Source: Methylobacterium sp. J-076 (lineage in GTDB: Bacteria; Pseudomonadota; Alphaproteobacteria; Rhizobiales; Beijerinckiaceae). From it: a stretch of 64,000 bases of DNA. The number at the start of each line of letters is the position of its first letter. The first letter of the stretch is position 1. This document shows positions 17,193 to 26,087 of this stretch, one piece after another. The stretch lies in assembly GCF_022829405.1 (NCBI RefSeq), contig NZ_JAKSXW010000033.1:18385-82384 (forward strand), in the 5' to 3' direction. The position numbers and the translations under genes were made by a program. The notes beneath the pieces were generated by a model that made no database searches, was not told where the DNA came from, and saw nothing but the letters and a program-made list of their open reading frames with translations.

Positions 17193-17730
17193 TCACGCCG
17201 CAGGCGATGCGGTCGCCCGCCCCGCCGATCGGCTGGGTGGTGTGATCGTCCTCGTTGGCGTGGATGATCAGGGCCGAGCCGTCGCCGTCCTTCAGGCCGC
17301 CCTCGCCGGTGAGCGCCGTCTCGGAGGAGACTTCGGCATTCACCGAACCGTCCTTGTTGGCGAAGATGTTCGGCAGATCGCCCTCGTCGGGCCCGTCCGG
17401 GTTGAGCAGGCCGTGCTTGCTCTGGTCGTGGTTCACATGGGCCTTGGAGTTCATGAACTTCGGGTCGGAGCAATCGCCGACCGCGTGGAAGTGGATCCCG
17501 TGCCAGCCGGGGGGCAGGCCGCCGGGCTGGACGGTCACGCGCATCACCAGGGTGTTCGCCCCGTCGCGGATCGACAGCGTGCCGATCGTGTCGCCCTTGG
17601 CGTTCTTGACCGGGCTCTCGAAGGTTTCGGGCGTGGCGGGTTTGGCCGCGTCCTTGGCGGGCTCCTGTGCGAGGGCCCCCCCTGCGGTGAGACTTCCCAG
17701 CAGCGCGAGCAGCGTCAGCGTGCGTGTCAT
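17185..17730 (-). CDS. sodC: Periplasmic Cu/Zn-type superoxide dismutase with altered zinc ligand
   Basis: 181 residues; signal peptide about 1-21 (cleavage near ALAQ). It converts superoxide to peroxide and oxygen in the periplasm. Copper ligands His80, His82 and His157 and the bridging His98 are present, as are the second zinc histidine His106, Asp118 and the guiding Arg174. The remaining zinc-ligand position, bovine His80, falls exactly nine residues after His106 by spacing and is Asp115 here (NPDGPDEGDLPN). Cysteines 87 and 177 can form the conserved disulfide. The gene is convergent with the thioesterase and overlaps it by 8 bases. Confidence 0.93.
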   Translation of the reverse strand: MTRTLTLLALLGSLTAGGALAQEPAKDAAKPATPETFESPVKNAKGDTIGTLSIRDGANTLVMRVTVQPGGLPPGWHGIHFHAVGDCSDPKFMNSKAHVNHDQSKHGLLNPDGPDEGDLPNIFANKDGSVNAEVSSETALTGEGGLKDGDGSALIIHANEDDHTTQPIGGAGDRIACGVIK

Positions 17731-17824
17731 GCAATAGCCCTCTTCCCTGGTCGCGGTTAGGTAGGGGTCTTAGGCGGCGCCGACAGGGTTTGGATGGAAT
17801 CCGCCGCCGCGGAACCGGAGAGCG

Positions 17825-18562
17825 ATGAGCCGCGAGCGCCAGAGGGCCGACCTGTTCCTGGTGGAGCACGGCCATTTCGAGAGCCGGGCCCGGGCGCAGG
17901 CGGCCATCCGGGCCGGGCTCGTCCGGGTGGACGGGCGGCCCCTGAGCCGCGCGTCCGAGACAATCCCCCCCGGTGCCGCGGTCGAGGCGCGGCCGGAGCA
18001 TCCCTTCGCCTCCCGCGGCGGCCTGAAACTCTCCGCCGCCCTCGATTCCTTCGGGATCGACCCGGAAGGCCTGCGCTGCCTCGATGTCGGCGCCTCCACG
18101 GGGGGCTTCACCGACGTCCTGCTCACCCGCGGCGCGGCCCATGTCCACGCGGTCGATGTCGGGCGCGACCAGCTCCATCCGCGCCTGCGGGGGGACCCGC
18201 GGGTGACGAGCCGCGAGGGCATCGACATCCGCAGCCTCGCCCCTGGCAGCCTCGATCCGCTACCGCAGCTCGCGAGCGTGGACGTGAGCTTCATCTCCCT
18301 CCGCCTCGTCCTGCCGGCGCTGCCGCCTCTGCTCGCTCCCGGCGCCGTCCTCGTGGCGCTGATCAAGCCGCAATTCGAAGCCGGCCGGGAGCGGGTCGGC
18401 CGGGGCGGGATCGTCCGCGACGGGCAGGTCCACGCGGAGGTCTGCGCGGCGGTGAGGGCTCTCCTGGAGGAGCGCGGGGCGACGATCCTCGGGCTCGTTC
18501 CGTCCCCCGTCGAGGGCGGGGACGGCAATACCGAATTCCTGATTGGGGCGATGCTGCCGTGA
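17825..18562 (+). CDS. tlyA: TlyA-family rRNA (cytidine-2'-O)-methyltransferase
   Basis: 245 residues. The S4 RNA-binding domain covers about 5-65 (RADLFLVEHGHFESRARAQA) and the FtsJ-like SAM domain the rest, with LDVGASTGGFTDVLL as motif I and VDVSFISLR later. TlyA methylates 16S and/or 23S rRNA at capreomycin-linked cytidines; older annotations call it hemolysin. The GTGA overlap (18559-18562) with the next gene indicates translational coupling with a second RNA methyltransferase. Confidence 0.92.
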   Translation: MSRERQRADLFLVEHGHFESRARAQAAIRAGLVRVDGRPLSRASETIPPGAAVEARPEHPFASRGGLKLSAALDSFGIDPEGLRCLDVGASTGGFTDVLLTRGAAHVHAVDVGRDQLHPRLRGDPRVTSREGIDIRSLAPGSLDPLPQLASVDVSFISLRLVLPALPPLLAPGAVLVALIKPQFEAGRERVGRGGIVRDGQVHAEVCAAVRALLEERGATILGLVPSPVEGGDGNTEFLIGAMLP

Positions 18563-19794
18563 CCGAGACCGTCGAGATTCTGCGCCTGGGCGCCCGCGGC
18601 GACGGCATCGCCGCGGACGGGACGCCCGTGCCCTACACCCTGCCGGGGGAGCGCGCGGAGATCCGCCGGGAGGGCCAGCGCGCCGAGCTCCTGGCCATCG
18701 CGCAGCCCGCGCCGGAGCGGGTGGAGCCGTTCTGCCCCTACTTCATGCGCTGCGGCGGCTGCCGCACCCAGCACCTCGCCCGGGAGGCCGAGCTCGCCTG
18801 GAAGCGGGGCATCGTCGCCAACGGTCTCGCCCAGGCGGGGGTGGCCGTCGCGCCGGAGCCGGCGGTCGATGCCCACGGGGTGGGGCGGCGGCGGATCACC
18901 CTGCATGTCCGCCTCGTCGAGGGCCGCACCGAGGCCGGGCTGATGGCCGCCCGCAGCCACGCCCTCGTGAACCTCGACCTCTGCCCGATCACCGTGCCCG
19001 CCCTCCACCGGGCTCCGGATGTCGCCCGCGCCCTGTCCGTCCCCATCGGCGGCGGCCGCAAGCCCCTCGACGTGGCCGTGACCGAGACCGACCAGGGGCT
19101 CGACGTCGACCTGCGCGGCCACGGGCCGGTGGCGCCCGGCCCCCTCGCCGCCCTGGTCCGCGTCGCGGGGGAACTCGGCCTCGCGCGGCTGTCGCTGCAT
19201 GGGGAGCGGGTGATGGAGGCCGAGCCGGTCAGCGTCGCGGCGGAGGGCGGGCGTCTCTACCCCGCGCCCGGCGGGTTCCTCCAGGCGACGGCCTCGGGCC
19301 AAGCGATCCTCACCGGCCTCGTCGTCGAGGCCCTCGGGCCGCGGGCCCGGCGGGTGGCCGACCTGTTCTCCGGCTGCGGCCCCCTGGCGCTGGCCGCGGC
19401 CCGGAAGGCGACGGTCCACGCCGTCGAGAGCGAGGCGTCGGCCCTGGCCGGGCTCGACAGGTCGGCACGGGTGGCGAGCGGCCTCCGGCAGATCACGATG
19501 GAGCGGCGCGACCTGTTCCGCCGCCCCCTCCTGCCCATCGAGCTGAACACCTACGACGCGGTGGTGTTCGATCCCCCCCGGGCCGGGGCCGAGGCGCAGG
19601 CGAAGCACCTCGCCGCCTCCAAGGTGCCCCTCGTCGTCGGCATCTCCTGCGACGCCGGCACGTTCGGCCGGGACGCCGCCACCCTGGTGGCGGGCGGCTA
19701 CAGGCTGGAGCGGGTCACGCCGGTCGATCAGTTCCGCCATGCCGGCCATATCGAGATGGTCGGCGTGTTCCGGCGGGAGAAGGCCCGGCGCTGA
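18559..19794 (+). CDS. 23S rRNA (uracil-5-)-methyltransferase RlmD/RumA-like
   Basis: 411 residues starting with GTG that overlaps the tlyA stop. It is a class I SAM-dependent uracil methyltransferase of the TrmA/RumA group. Cluster cysteines are Cys59, Cys65, Cys68 (CPYFMRCGGC) and Cys142, which fit the RumA 4Fe-4S site. The catalytic cysteine is Cys364 in VVGISCDAGTFGRD and the preceding acid is in FDPPRAGAEAQ. It lacks a large N-terminal TRAM barrel compared with E. coli RumA but has a short TRAM-like beginning. Whether it targets U747, U1939 or another site cannot be decided. Confidence 0.87.
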   Translation: MTETVEILRLGARGDGIAADGTPVPYTLPGERAEIRREGQRAELLAIAQPAPERVEPFCPYFMRCGGCRTQHLAREAELAWKRGIVANGLAQAGVAVAPEPAVDAHGVGRRRITLHVRLVEGRTEAGLMAARSHALVNLDLCPITVPALHRAPDVARALSVPIGGGRKPLDVAVTETDQGLDVDLRGHGPVAPGPLAALVRVAGELGLARLSLHGERVMEAEPVSVAAEGGRLYPAPGGFLQATASGQAILTGLVVEALGPRARRVADLFSGCGPLALAAARKATVHAVESEASALAGLDRSARVASGLRQITMERRDLFRRPLLPIELNTYDAVVFDPPRAGAEAQAKHLAASKVPLVVGISCDAGTFGRDAATLVAGGYRLERVTPVDQFRHAGHIEMVGVFRREKARR

Positions 19795-19848
19795 GGGCAC
19801 GCAACTCCGCCGGGCATCGCACGTTCTGCCGGCAACGGAGATACGACG

Positions 19849-20115
19849 ATGGCGCGCAACACCCTTTTCCTGCTGATCGGTACGCTCATCCTGCCCGCCC
19901 CGGCCCTCGCGCAGGGCCGCGTGGCGCCCTACGAGACCGGGACCGGCGGCGGCCCCGGCTCGACCATCACGGCGCCCTACACCAACACCCTGGGCGTCAC
20001 GAAGCCGCCGGGCACGTCCCTCGGCCCCGGCGAGGTCGCCCCGCCGCAGGAGCGCCAGAAGGAGCGGGCCGTCACGAACCGGATCGAGGACAGCATCTGC
20101 GACGGCTGCAACTGA
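19849..20115 (+). CDS. Small secreted hypothetical protein
   Basis: 88 residues with a signal peptide (MARNTLFLLIGTLILPAPAL, cleavage after ALA near residue 21). The mature part is Gly/Pro/Thr-rich (TGTGGGPGSTITAPYTNT) and ends DSICDGCN, a CxxC-like pair that could bind metal or form a disulfide. No family is recognised; the following 236 bases hold no other gene. Confidence 0.65.
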   Translation: MARNTLFLLIGTLILPAPALAQGRVAPYETGTGGGPGSTITAPYTNTLGVTKPPGTSLGPGEVAPPQERQKERAVTNRIEDSICDGCN

Positions 20116-20351
20116 TCCCCGCCCCGTCCCCGCGGACGGCGTGAGGCGGTCCGGGGCGGCGGCACGCCGTCGGCCCCCGAACCTGCCCCGATCTCTTCAC
20201 CGCGCCGGCGGGGGCGGGCGCGGCGATCACGGAAGCGTTGTCACGGAACCTTCAAGAAACGGCGCCACATCCCCCCGGCCCCTTGCACCGCCCGCCCGCC
20301 TGCGGGATGCGGGGCCGACCGATGCCGCCGCACCCCTGAAGAGATTCCCGC

Positions 20352-21359
20352 GTGATCTTCATCCATCAGCCCGTCACGGAGGCGGGGCAGCACCTTCTCG
20401 AACGCCGGGCCGTCCAACTGCAGGACGTGATCCCCGACGACACCCTCTGGCTCGACCTCATCCGGCCGACCCGGGAGGAGGAGCTGAAGGTCGAGGAATT
20501 CGCGGGGATCGAGGTGCCGACCCGCGAGGAGATGAAGGACATCGAGCCCTCCGAACTCCTCTACGTCGAGGACGGCGCCCGCTACATGACCGGCCGGGTC
20601 CTGTCGAAGGTCAGCGAGGCGGAGGAGCCGGGGCTCGCCGGCATCACGTTCATCCTGCGGGGCAACCGCCTCATCACCGTCCGCCACGAGGAGCCCCAGG
20701 CGTTCCGGATGTTCGCCCAGCGGGCGGGCCGGGCGACGAGCGGTCATAGCCACGCGGTGGTCGCCTCGGGGGATGCGATCCTCGCCGGCCTGATCGAGGC
20801 GGTGATCGACCGGGCGGCGGACGTGCTCCAGCTCCAGGGCGAGCGGATCGACCGCCTGTCCGGCTCGATCTTCGAGGTGCAGGACGATCCGAGCGCCCGC
20901 AACACCGCCCTTCAGGACACCCTGCGGGCGCTCGGCCGGCATGGGGACCTGATCTCCAAGCAGCGCGAGAGCCTCGTCTCCATGGAGCGCATCCTGCTCT
21001 CGCTCTCGGCGACCTACCGGACCAACAAGGCCCCCCGCGACCTGCGCGAGGACGTGCGCTCGACCCTGCGCGACCTCCAGTCCCTGGAGGAGCACGCCAC
21101 CTTCCTTTCGACCAAGATCCAGTTCCTGCTCGACGCGACCCTCGGCCTCGTCAACCTGGAGCAGAACAACATCATCAAATTGTTCTCGGTGATGGCCGTG
21201 GTGTTCATGCCGCCGACGCTCATCGCGTCGATCTACGGCATGAACTTCAAGACCATCCCGGAGCTCGACTGGTCCTTCGGCTATCCGATGGCGGTGGTGA
21301 TGATGGTGGTGGCGGCCGTGCTGCCCTACGCCTTCTTCCGCTGGAAGAAGTGGCTGTGA
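20352..21359 (+). CDS. corA: CorA-type magnesium/divalent cation transporter
   Basis: 335 residues with a GTG start. A large acidic cytoplasmic domain (about 1-260) includes LVSMERILLSLSATYRTNK on the long stalk helix. Two C-terminal membrane segments flank the selectivity motif Gly296-Met297-Asn298 (YGMNF); the last ends in a basic tail (FRWKKWL). CorA pentamers import Mg2+, and Co2+/Ni2+ with lower preference. The protein is of normal length, stands alone, and shows no magnesium-responsive leader I could identify. Confidence 0.95.
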   Translation: MIFIHQPVTEAGQHLLERRAVQLQDVIPDDTLWLDLIRPTREEELKVEEFAGIEVPTREEMKDIEPSELLYVEDGARYMTGRVLSKVSEAEEPGLAGITFILRGNRLITVRHEEPQAFRMFAQRAGRATSGHSHAVVASGDAILAGLIEAVIDRAADVLQLQGERIDRLSGSIFEVQDDPSARNTALQDTLRALGRHGDLISKQRESLVSMERILLSLSATYRTNKAPRDLREDVRSTLRDLQSLEEHATFLSTKIQFLLDATLGLVNLEQNNIIKLFSVMAVVFMPPTLIASIYGMNFKTIPELDWSFGYPMAVVMMVVAAVLPYAFFRWKKWL

Positions 21360-21438
21360 CGAACACCATCGGATAGGCGCGTCACGACGCTGTCGCGCGG
21401 ACTTGCCATAGGGCGCTCTTCACCACGAGGAAGAGCCC

Positions 21439-23010
21439 ATGGCCCTGGACCGTCGCCGTTTCGTCCTCACGGGGGCCTCCGGCCTCGTCGGCGCGAGCCT
21501 CGGGCTGGGCAGGCCCTACCTCAGCCGCGCCGCCGACCGGCCCGCCCTCTCGCACGGGCTGCAATCCGGCGATGTCGGCAGCGATACGGCGATGGTCTGG
21601 GCGCGGGCCGACCGGCCCTGCCGGGCGATGATCGAGTGGTCGACCACCGAGAGCTTCGCGCAGGTCCGGGGCGGCGTCTTCGCCGACGCCCTGCCCGAGA
21701 CGGACGGGACGGTGAAGGTCGCCCTCGAAGGCCTGCCCGCCGGCCAGGACATCTTCTATCGGGTCAGCCTCCAAGACCTCGCCGCCCCGACGATCCGCAG
21801 TCCGGGACAGGTCGGCCGCTTCCGCACGGCACCGGCCGACCGGCGCTCGGTGTCGTTCTGCTGGTCGGGGGACACGGCGGGCCAGGGCTGGGGGATCGAC
21901 GAATCCCGTGGCGGCATGACGATCTATTCGGCCATCGCCAGGAACCGGCCGGACTTCTTCCTCCATTCCGGCGACACGATCTACGCCGACGGGCCGATCC
22001 AGGCCGAGGTGAAGCTGCCCGACGGCACCCTGTGGCGGAACCGCGTGACCGAGGAGGTCTCGAAGCCGGCCGAATCCCTCGCCGAGTTCCGGGGTCGCTA
22101 CAAATACAACCTGCTCGACAGAAACCTGCTTGCGCTGAACGCGCAGGTTCCGATGCTGGCGCAATGGGACGACCACGAAGTCACCAACAACTGGTGGCCC
22201 GGCGAGCCCACGACCCGCGCCGAGCACCTGCGGAAGAAATACGCCGACCCGAACGTCCTGGCGCTGCAGGTCCGCGCGGCCCGGGCCTTTCACGAATACA
22301 TGCCGATGCGCTTCGATCCGGCGGAGCCGGGGCGCGTCTACCGCAAGATCTCCTACGGGCCGCTGGTCGACGTGTTCATGCTCGACATGCGCAGCTATCG
22401 CGGCGCCAACGGCGAAAACCGCCAGACGGAGTACGGGCCGGATTCCTACTTCCTCGGCCCCCAGCAGCTCGCGTGGCTGAAGCGGGAACTGGTCTCGTCG
22501 CGGGCGACGTGGAAGGTGATCGCCGCCGACATGCCGCTCGGCCTCGTCGTCGTCTACGACACCGACCGCAACTTCGGCTCCGAGGCCGTGGCCCAGGGCG
22601 ACGGCCCGGCCCTCGGCCGCGAATTGGAGGTCGCCGACCTTCTGCGCTTCATCAAGGCGGCGGGGGTGCGCAACACCGTGTGGCTGACGGCGGACGTCCA
22701 CTACACGGCGGCCCATTACTACGACCCGAACAAGGCGCAGTTCCAGGATTTCGAGCCGTTCTGGGAGTTCGTCTCGGGCCCGCTCCATGCGGGCACCTTC
22801 GGGCCGAACGCCCTCGACAACACCTTCGGCCCGCAGCTGCGCTACGTGAAGGCGCCGCCGGCGGGGCAGGTGAACGTCTCCCCGGCGGCGGGCCTGCAGT
22901 TCTTCGGCCACGTCGCGGTGGACGGGCGCACGGAGCAGATGACCGTGACCCTGAAGGACGCCGCCGACACCGACCTGTGGCATGTCACCCTCGACCCCGC
23001 GCGGGGGTGA
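21439..23010 (+). CDS. PhoD-like alkaline phosphatase, Tat-exported
   Basis: 523 residues. The N-terminus MALDRRRFVLTGASGL is a twin-arginine signal (RRRFVL), so the folded enzyme is exported. A fibronectin-like domain (about 35-140) is followed by the metallophosphatase core: HSGDTIYADGP, QWDDHEVTNNWWPGE and LTADVHYTAAHYY supply Fe/Ca ligands. PhoD enzymes release phosphate from mono- and diesters outside the cytoplasm under phosphate limitation. I saw no clear PHO box in the 79 bases upstream. The gene is convergent with the CBS protein gene, 12 bases apart. Confidence 0.92.
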   Translation: MALDRRRFVLTGASGLVGASLGLGRPYLSRAADRPALSHGLQSGDVGSDTAMVWARADRPCRAMIEWSTTESFAQVRGGVFADALPETDGTVKVALEGLPAGQDIFYRVSLQDLAAPTIRSPGQVGRFRTAPADRRSVSFCWSGDTAGQGWGIDESRGGMTIYSAIARNRPDFFLHSGDTIYADGPIQAEVKLPDGTLWRNRVTEEVSKPAESLAEFRGRYKYNLLDRNLLALNAQVPMLAQWDDHEVTNNWWPGEPTTRAEHLRKKYADPNVLALQVRAARAFHEYMPMRFDPAEPGRVYRKISYGPLVDVFMLDMRSYRGANGENRQTEYGPDSYFLGPQQLAWLKRELVSSRATWKVIAADMPLGLVVVYDTDRNFGSEAVAQGDGPALGRELEVADLLRFIKAAGVRNTVWLTADVHYTAAHYYDPNKAQFQDFEPFWEFVSGPLHAGTFGPNALDNTFGPQLRYVKAPPAGQVNVSPAAGLQFFGHVAVDGRTEQMTVTLKDAADTDLWHVTLDPARG

Positions 23011-23022
23011 GGGCGGCGCTGC

Positions 23023-23454
23023 TCAGGCGGTGGTGATGTACTCGCGCAGGGCCTGGTGCTCGGCCTCGACGGTGGCGATGCGGCGCGCCACCACGTCGCC
23101 GATGGAGACGATGCCGACGAGGCGTCCGCCCTCGCAGACCGGGATGTGGCGGAAGCGGCCGTTGGTCATCAGCTCCATCACGTCCTCGGTCGTCGCCGAG
23201 CGGTTGCAGGTCGTCACGTGGGCCGTCATGTGGTCGCCCACCGGGGCATCGAGGGCTGAGGCCCCGAGCCGGGCCAGGGCGCGCATGATGTCCCGCTCGG
23301 ACACGATGCCGGCCACCGTGCCGTCGGCATGGGCCACCACGAGGGCGCCGATCCGCTTCTCCGCCAAGCTGTGAATGACGTCCCCGAGAGTCTTGTCCGG
23401 GCTCACGGTGGCCACGGCCGTTCCCTTGTCTGCCAGGATCCGCGCGACGGTCAT
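23023..23454 (-). CDS. Two-CBS-domain protein
   Basis: 143 residues that are almost entirely a Bateman pair: CBS1 about 8-65 (TLGDVIHSLAEKRIGALVV, VSERDIMRAL) and CBS2 about 73-130 (MTAHVTTC, GRFRHIPVCEGGRLVGIV). Such stand-alone pairs bind AMP, ATP, SAM or similar ligands and act as energy sensors; the partner is unknown. GGGAGG with 6-base spacing supports the start at 23454. It is followed upstream on the same strand by the rhomboid gene with 109 bases between them. Confidence 0.9.
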   Translation of the reverse strand: MTVARILADKGTAVATVSPDKTLGDVIHSLAEKRIGALVVAHADGTVAGIVSERDIMRALARLGASALDAPVGDHMTAHVTTCNRSATTEDVMELMTNGRFRHIPVCEGGRLVGIVSIGDVVARRIATVEAEHQALREYITTA

Positions 23455-23563
23455 CAATTCCTCCCTGCAAGCGGGCTTCACCGATCCGGGCCGGGTTGGT
23501 CCCCGGCTCCGTCGATTGCGGCGAGTGTGTGGCCGTTCCCGCCCGCTGGCAAGGCCGCCGCCG

Positions 23564-24400
23564 TCAGTGCACGGCGGGGCTCCTCCGGTCGAACAGGGGG
23601 AACAGCAGGAAGCCGACGACGAAGCCGCCCAGATGCGCGTCCCAGGCGATGCCCGCGCTCTCGGCGCCCAGCGGCAGGCTGACGAGGCCGAACAGCAGGT
23701 TGGTGACGAGCCAGATCGCCAGGAACGCCACCGCCGTCCGGTTGCGCAGCAGCTCGGGGATCGTCTCGGCCGGGCGGTGCGGCGGCACCTGCCAGGACGG
23801 GCCGCCATAGGCGGAGACCGGCGGCTGGAACACGAACCGCGCCGCCGCGGCCATCAGCGCCGAGATCCCCGCCGAGGCGCCGACCAGGGGCGTGGCGCTC
23901 AAGGGATCGATGACGATGTGGAGCAGCCCCCCGGCGACGACACCGGTGAGGGCGATGACGCCGTAGCGCCATGCCCCGCAACGCCGGGCGACCGGCGTGC
24001 CGAAGGCGGCGAGCCACACGCTGTTGAAGATCACGTGCATCCACGACCCGTGCAGCAGCGCGTAGGTCGCCAGCGTCCAGGGCTCCAGGCTCTGCTGGCC
24101 GGTGACGTAGCGGGCGAAGGCCTCGCGCAGGGCGCCGTTCTCCGGGTCGCCCGCCCCGGCGGCCTGGATCACCGCCCCGGCCTGCGCCGGATCGAACCAC
24201 ACGGTCCACCGGGCCGGCACCAGGGCGAGGCCCAGCACCACCTCGATGTCCCGGGCATCCGGGAGCAGGTACTCGCGAATCGCCTGGATCGCGAGAATCA
24301 CTGCGATGGAGGCGGTGACGATTCCCGGCATGTTGAAGACCGGGGCGCGGCTTTGGCGCGGGAAGTGGGGTGAAGCGTCCATTCTTCCACATGTTGTCAT
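23564..24400 (-). CDS. Rhomboid-family intramembrane serine protease
   Basis: 278 residues from the ATG at 24400; ATG 24382 is an alternative. Six or so membrane segments are visible. The catalytic serine is Ser176 in LVGASAGISAL and the histidine His256 in WDAHLGGFVVG, and the WMHVIFNSVWL segment carries the conserved His-x3-Asn oxyanion elements, so it should be active. A long L1-like loop (about 60-105) lies between the first two segments. It cleaves transmembrane proteins inside the bilayer; no substrate is suggested by its neighbours. Confidence 0.9.
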   Translation of the reverse strand: MTTCGRMDASPHFPRQSRAPVFNMPGIVTASIAVILAIQAIREYLLPDARDIEVVLGLALVPARWTVWFDPAQAGAVIQAAGAGDPENGALREAFARYVTGQQSLEPWTLATYALLHGSWMHVIFNSVWLAAFGTPVARRCGAWRYGVIALTGVVAGGLLHIVIDPLSATPLVGASAGISALMAAAARFVFQPPVSAYGGPSWQVPPHRPAETIPELLRNRTAVAFLAIWLVTNLLFGLVSLPLGAESAGIAWDAHLGGFVVGFLLFPLFDRRSPAVH

Positions 24401-24509
24401 AGGGGCCGGCCGGACAACCCCGCATGGCGATCGCGGCCGGGCCGGCGGGCGCAACCCCTTCGCGGAGTTGTGTTGTGCGGCCGTACACAAGCTTCAGTGG
24501 CGGTCAACC

Positions 24510-24524
24510 TTAACCAAAGCTCAA
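24510..24524. promoter_or_regulatory. CtrA-like site upstream of the PAS/PilZ genes
   Basis: TTAA-CCAAAGC-TCAA departs by one base from the CtrA consensus TTAA-N7-TTAA and contains the TTAACC half-site. It lies about 140 bases before the PAS-domain gene. It might place that gene under cell-cycle control, but a single imperfect site is weak evidence. Confidence 0.35.
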
Positions 24525-24664
24525 CTCGTCGGATGCATCGGCCCGACCGAGGGCATAGGGATTGCGGAATGGGCCGGTAACCGCACGACGCGCGGTCCGA
24601 GACGTCTTCCCAACGTCTCGGAACGGGCATCGGCAAGGCACATTTGTACCGATCCGGGACAGAC

Positions 24665-25273
24665 ATGAAGCATCCCACGAGCCATCTGCTTCACGCTTAC
24701 TGGGAAAAACTCAGGGGCGACCGCGCCGCACCCGAGCGGGCCGAGATCGAGCCTGGGGAGATCCGCCACCTCCTGGCGGACAGCCTGATCCTCGAACTCG
24801 ACGTGCCGGCGCGCTCGGCCGTCATCCGCCTCGCGGGGACGCGGGTCTGCGCCCTCTACGGCCGGGAGCTGCGCGGCCAGTCCTTCGATGCCCTGTGGGG
24901 CGACCGGGCCTGCGACGCGTGGCGCCTCGCCGAGACCGTCGCCCTCGACACGCTCGGCGTCGTGGCCGGGCTGCGCGGGGTGAACCGTGCCGAGGAGGGG
25001 GTGGACCTCGAACTGCTGCTGCTCCCCCTCCGGCACCGGGGCCGCCCCCATGTCCGCGCCCTCGGGGCCCTGAGCTTCACCGGCGCGCCGGCCTGGCTCG
25101 GCCTCAAGCCGGTGGTGCGGGCGGAGACGACCTCCCTGCGCATCCTCGCGCCGCGCCCCCGGAACGCCCGTCCGCCCGCCGCCGGGGCCGGGGAGGGGAT
25201 GCGGCGCCCCCTGCTGCCGGACGCCCCGATCCGCCGCGGCCACCTGCTGGTCCATCCCGGCGGCCGGGCCTGA
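24665..25273 (+). CDS. PAS-like small regulatory protein (PAS_5 type)
   Basis: 202 residues from the ATG at 24665. The core (about 20-150) resembles the PAS_5 family of short alphaproteobacterial proteins: SHLLHAYWEKLRGDRAAPER, then ADSLILELD and LAGTRVCALYGRELRGQSF. The remainder is Pro/Arg/Ala-rich and likely disordered. No enzymatic output domain is attached, so it probably senses or interacts. It is followed by a PilZ protein 116 bases downstream on the same strand, a pairing often seen in this order of bacteria. Confidence 0.75.
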   Translation: MKHPTSHLLHAYWEKLRGDRAAPERAEIEPGEIRHLLADSLILELDVPARSAVIRLAGTRVCALYGRELRGQSFDALWGDRACDAWRLAETVALDTLGVVAGLRGVNRAEEGVDLELLLLPLRHRGRPHVRALGALSFTGAPAWLGLKPVVRAETTSLRILAPRPRNARPPAAGAGEGMRRPLLPDAPIRRGHLLVHPGGRA

Positions 25274-25389
25274 CGGTCCGGTCTGAATATCGTCAAGCAG
25301 TCGACATGCAACGCCGTATCGAAGGCTTTCCGTAACCGATCATCGTCTACATTGCCGGAAGTGATCTCTATTCGGCGACTGATGCAGGC

Positions 25390-26046
25390 ATGTTTGCGGT
25401 GGATGCCGGCCCACACCAGATTTTCAAGCCGCGCCCCCTGGCGGGCGAGCCGCGCCCCGTGGCGGGCGAAGCGTCCGACCGGCGCCGGCACCAGCGCGTG
25501 CGCGTGGCCGTCCTCGGGCGCTACATGCTCGCCGACCGCCGGGAATATCCCTGCCAGACCGTGGACATGTCGCCCGGCGGCGTCCGGCTGACCTGCGCCG
25601 TCATGGGCGAGCTCGGCGAACGCGTCGTGCTCTATCTCGAATTCATCGGGCGGATCGAGGGGGTGGTGGCCCGCCACACCTCCGGCGGTTTCGCGGTGCG
25701 CCTCGCGGCGACCCCGCGCAAGCGGGACAAGCTCGCCTCCCAGCTCACGTGGCTCGCCAACCGCGAGATCCTGGGCCTGCCCGAGGGCCGAAGCCACGAG
25801 CGCGTGGTGCCGGACAAGCCCGGCACCATCCTCAAGCTGGAGAACGGCCGGGAGGTCGCCGCGCGCCTCATCGACATCTCCCTCTCGGGGGCGGCCATGA
25901 CCTGCGCCGCCACGCCGCCGATGGGCAGCATCGTCACGGTGGGCAGCACCCCGGGCCGCCTCGTGCGCATCTTCGAGGGCGGATTCGGCGTGCAGTTCCT
26001 GCTGCCGCTCTCACCCGACCGGTTCCATGCCGGGATGACGCTCTGA
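25390..26046 (+). CDS. Tandem PilZ-domain protein (c-di-GMP binding)
   Basis: 218 residues. The first PilZ domain (about 30-125) has the RxxxR region RRRHQRVRV and the later VDMSPGGVRL, which fits D/NxSxxG, so it can bind c-di-GMP. The second (about 130-215) has IDISLSGAAMT but no clear RxxxR, and may be a degenerate partner. It would transmit c-di-GMP signals to motility, polysaccharide or cell-cycle targets. It lies beside the PAS_5-type gene; no diguanylate cyclase is near. Confidence 0.87.
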   Translation: MFAVDAGPHQIFKPRPLAGEPRPVAGEASDRRRHQRVRVAVLGRYMLADRREYPCQTVDMSPGGVRLTCAVMGELGERVVLYLEFIGRIEGVVARHTSGGFAVRLAATPRKRDKLASQLTWLANREILGLPEGRSHERVVPDKPGTILKLENGREVAARLIDISLSGAAMTCAATPPMGSIVTVGSTPGRLVRIFEGGFGVQFLLPLSPDRFHAGMTL

Positions 26047-26087
26047 GCCCGCGCGGGCGGCGAAGGTGACTGCGGGGCGGGCCGTCC

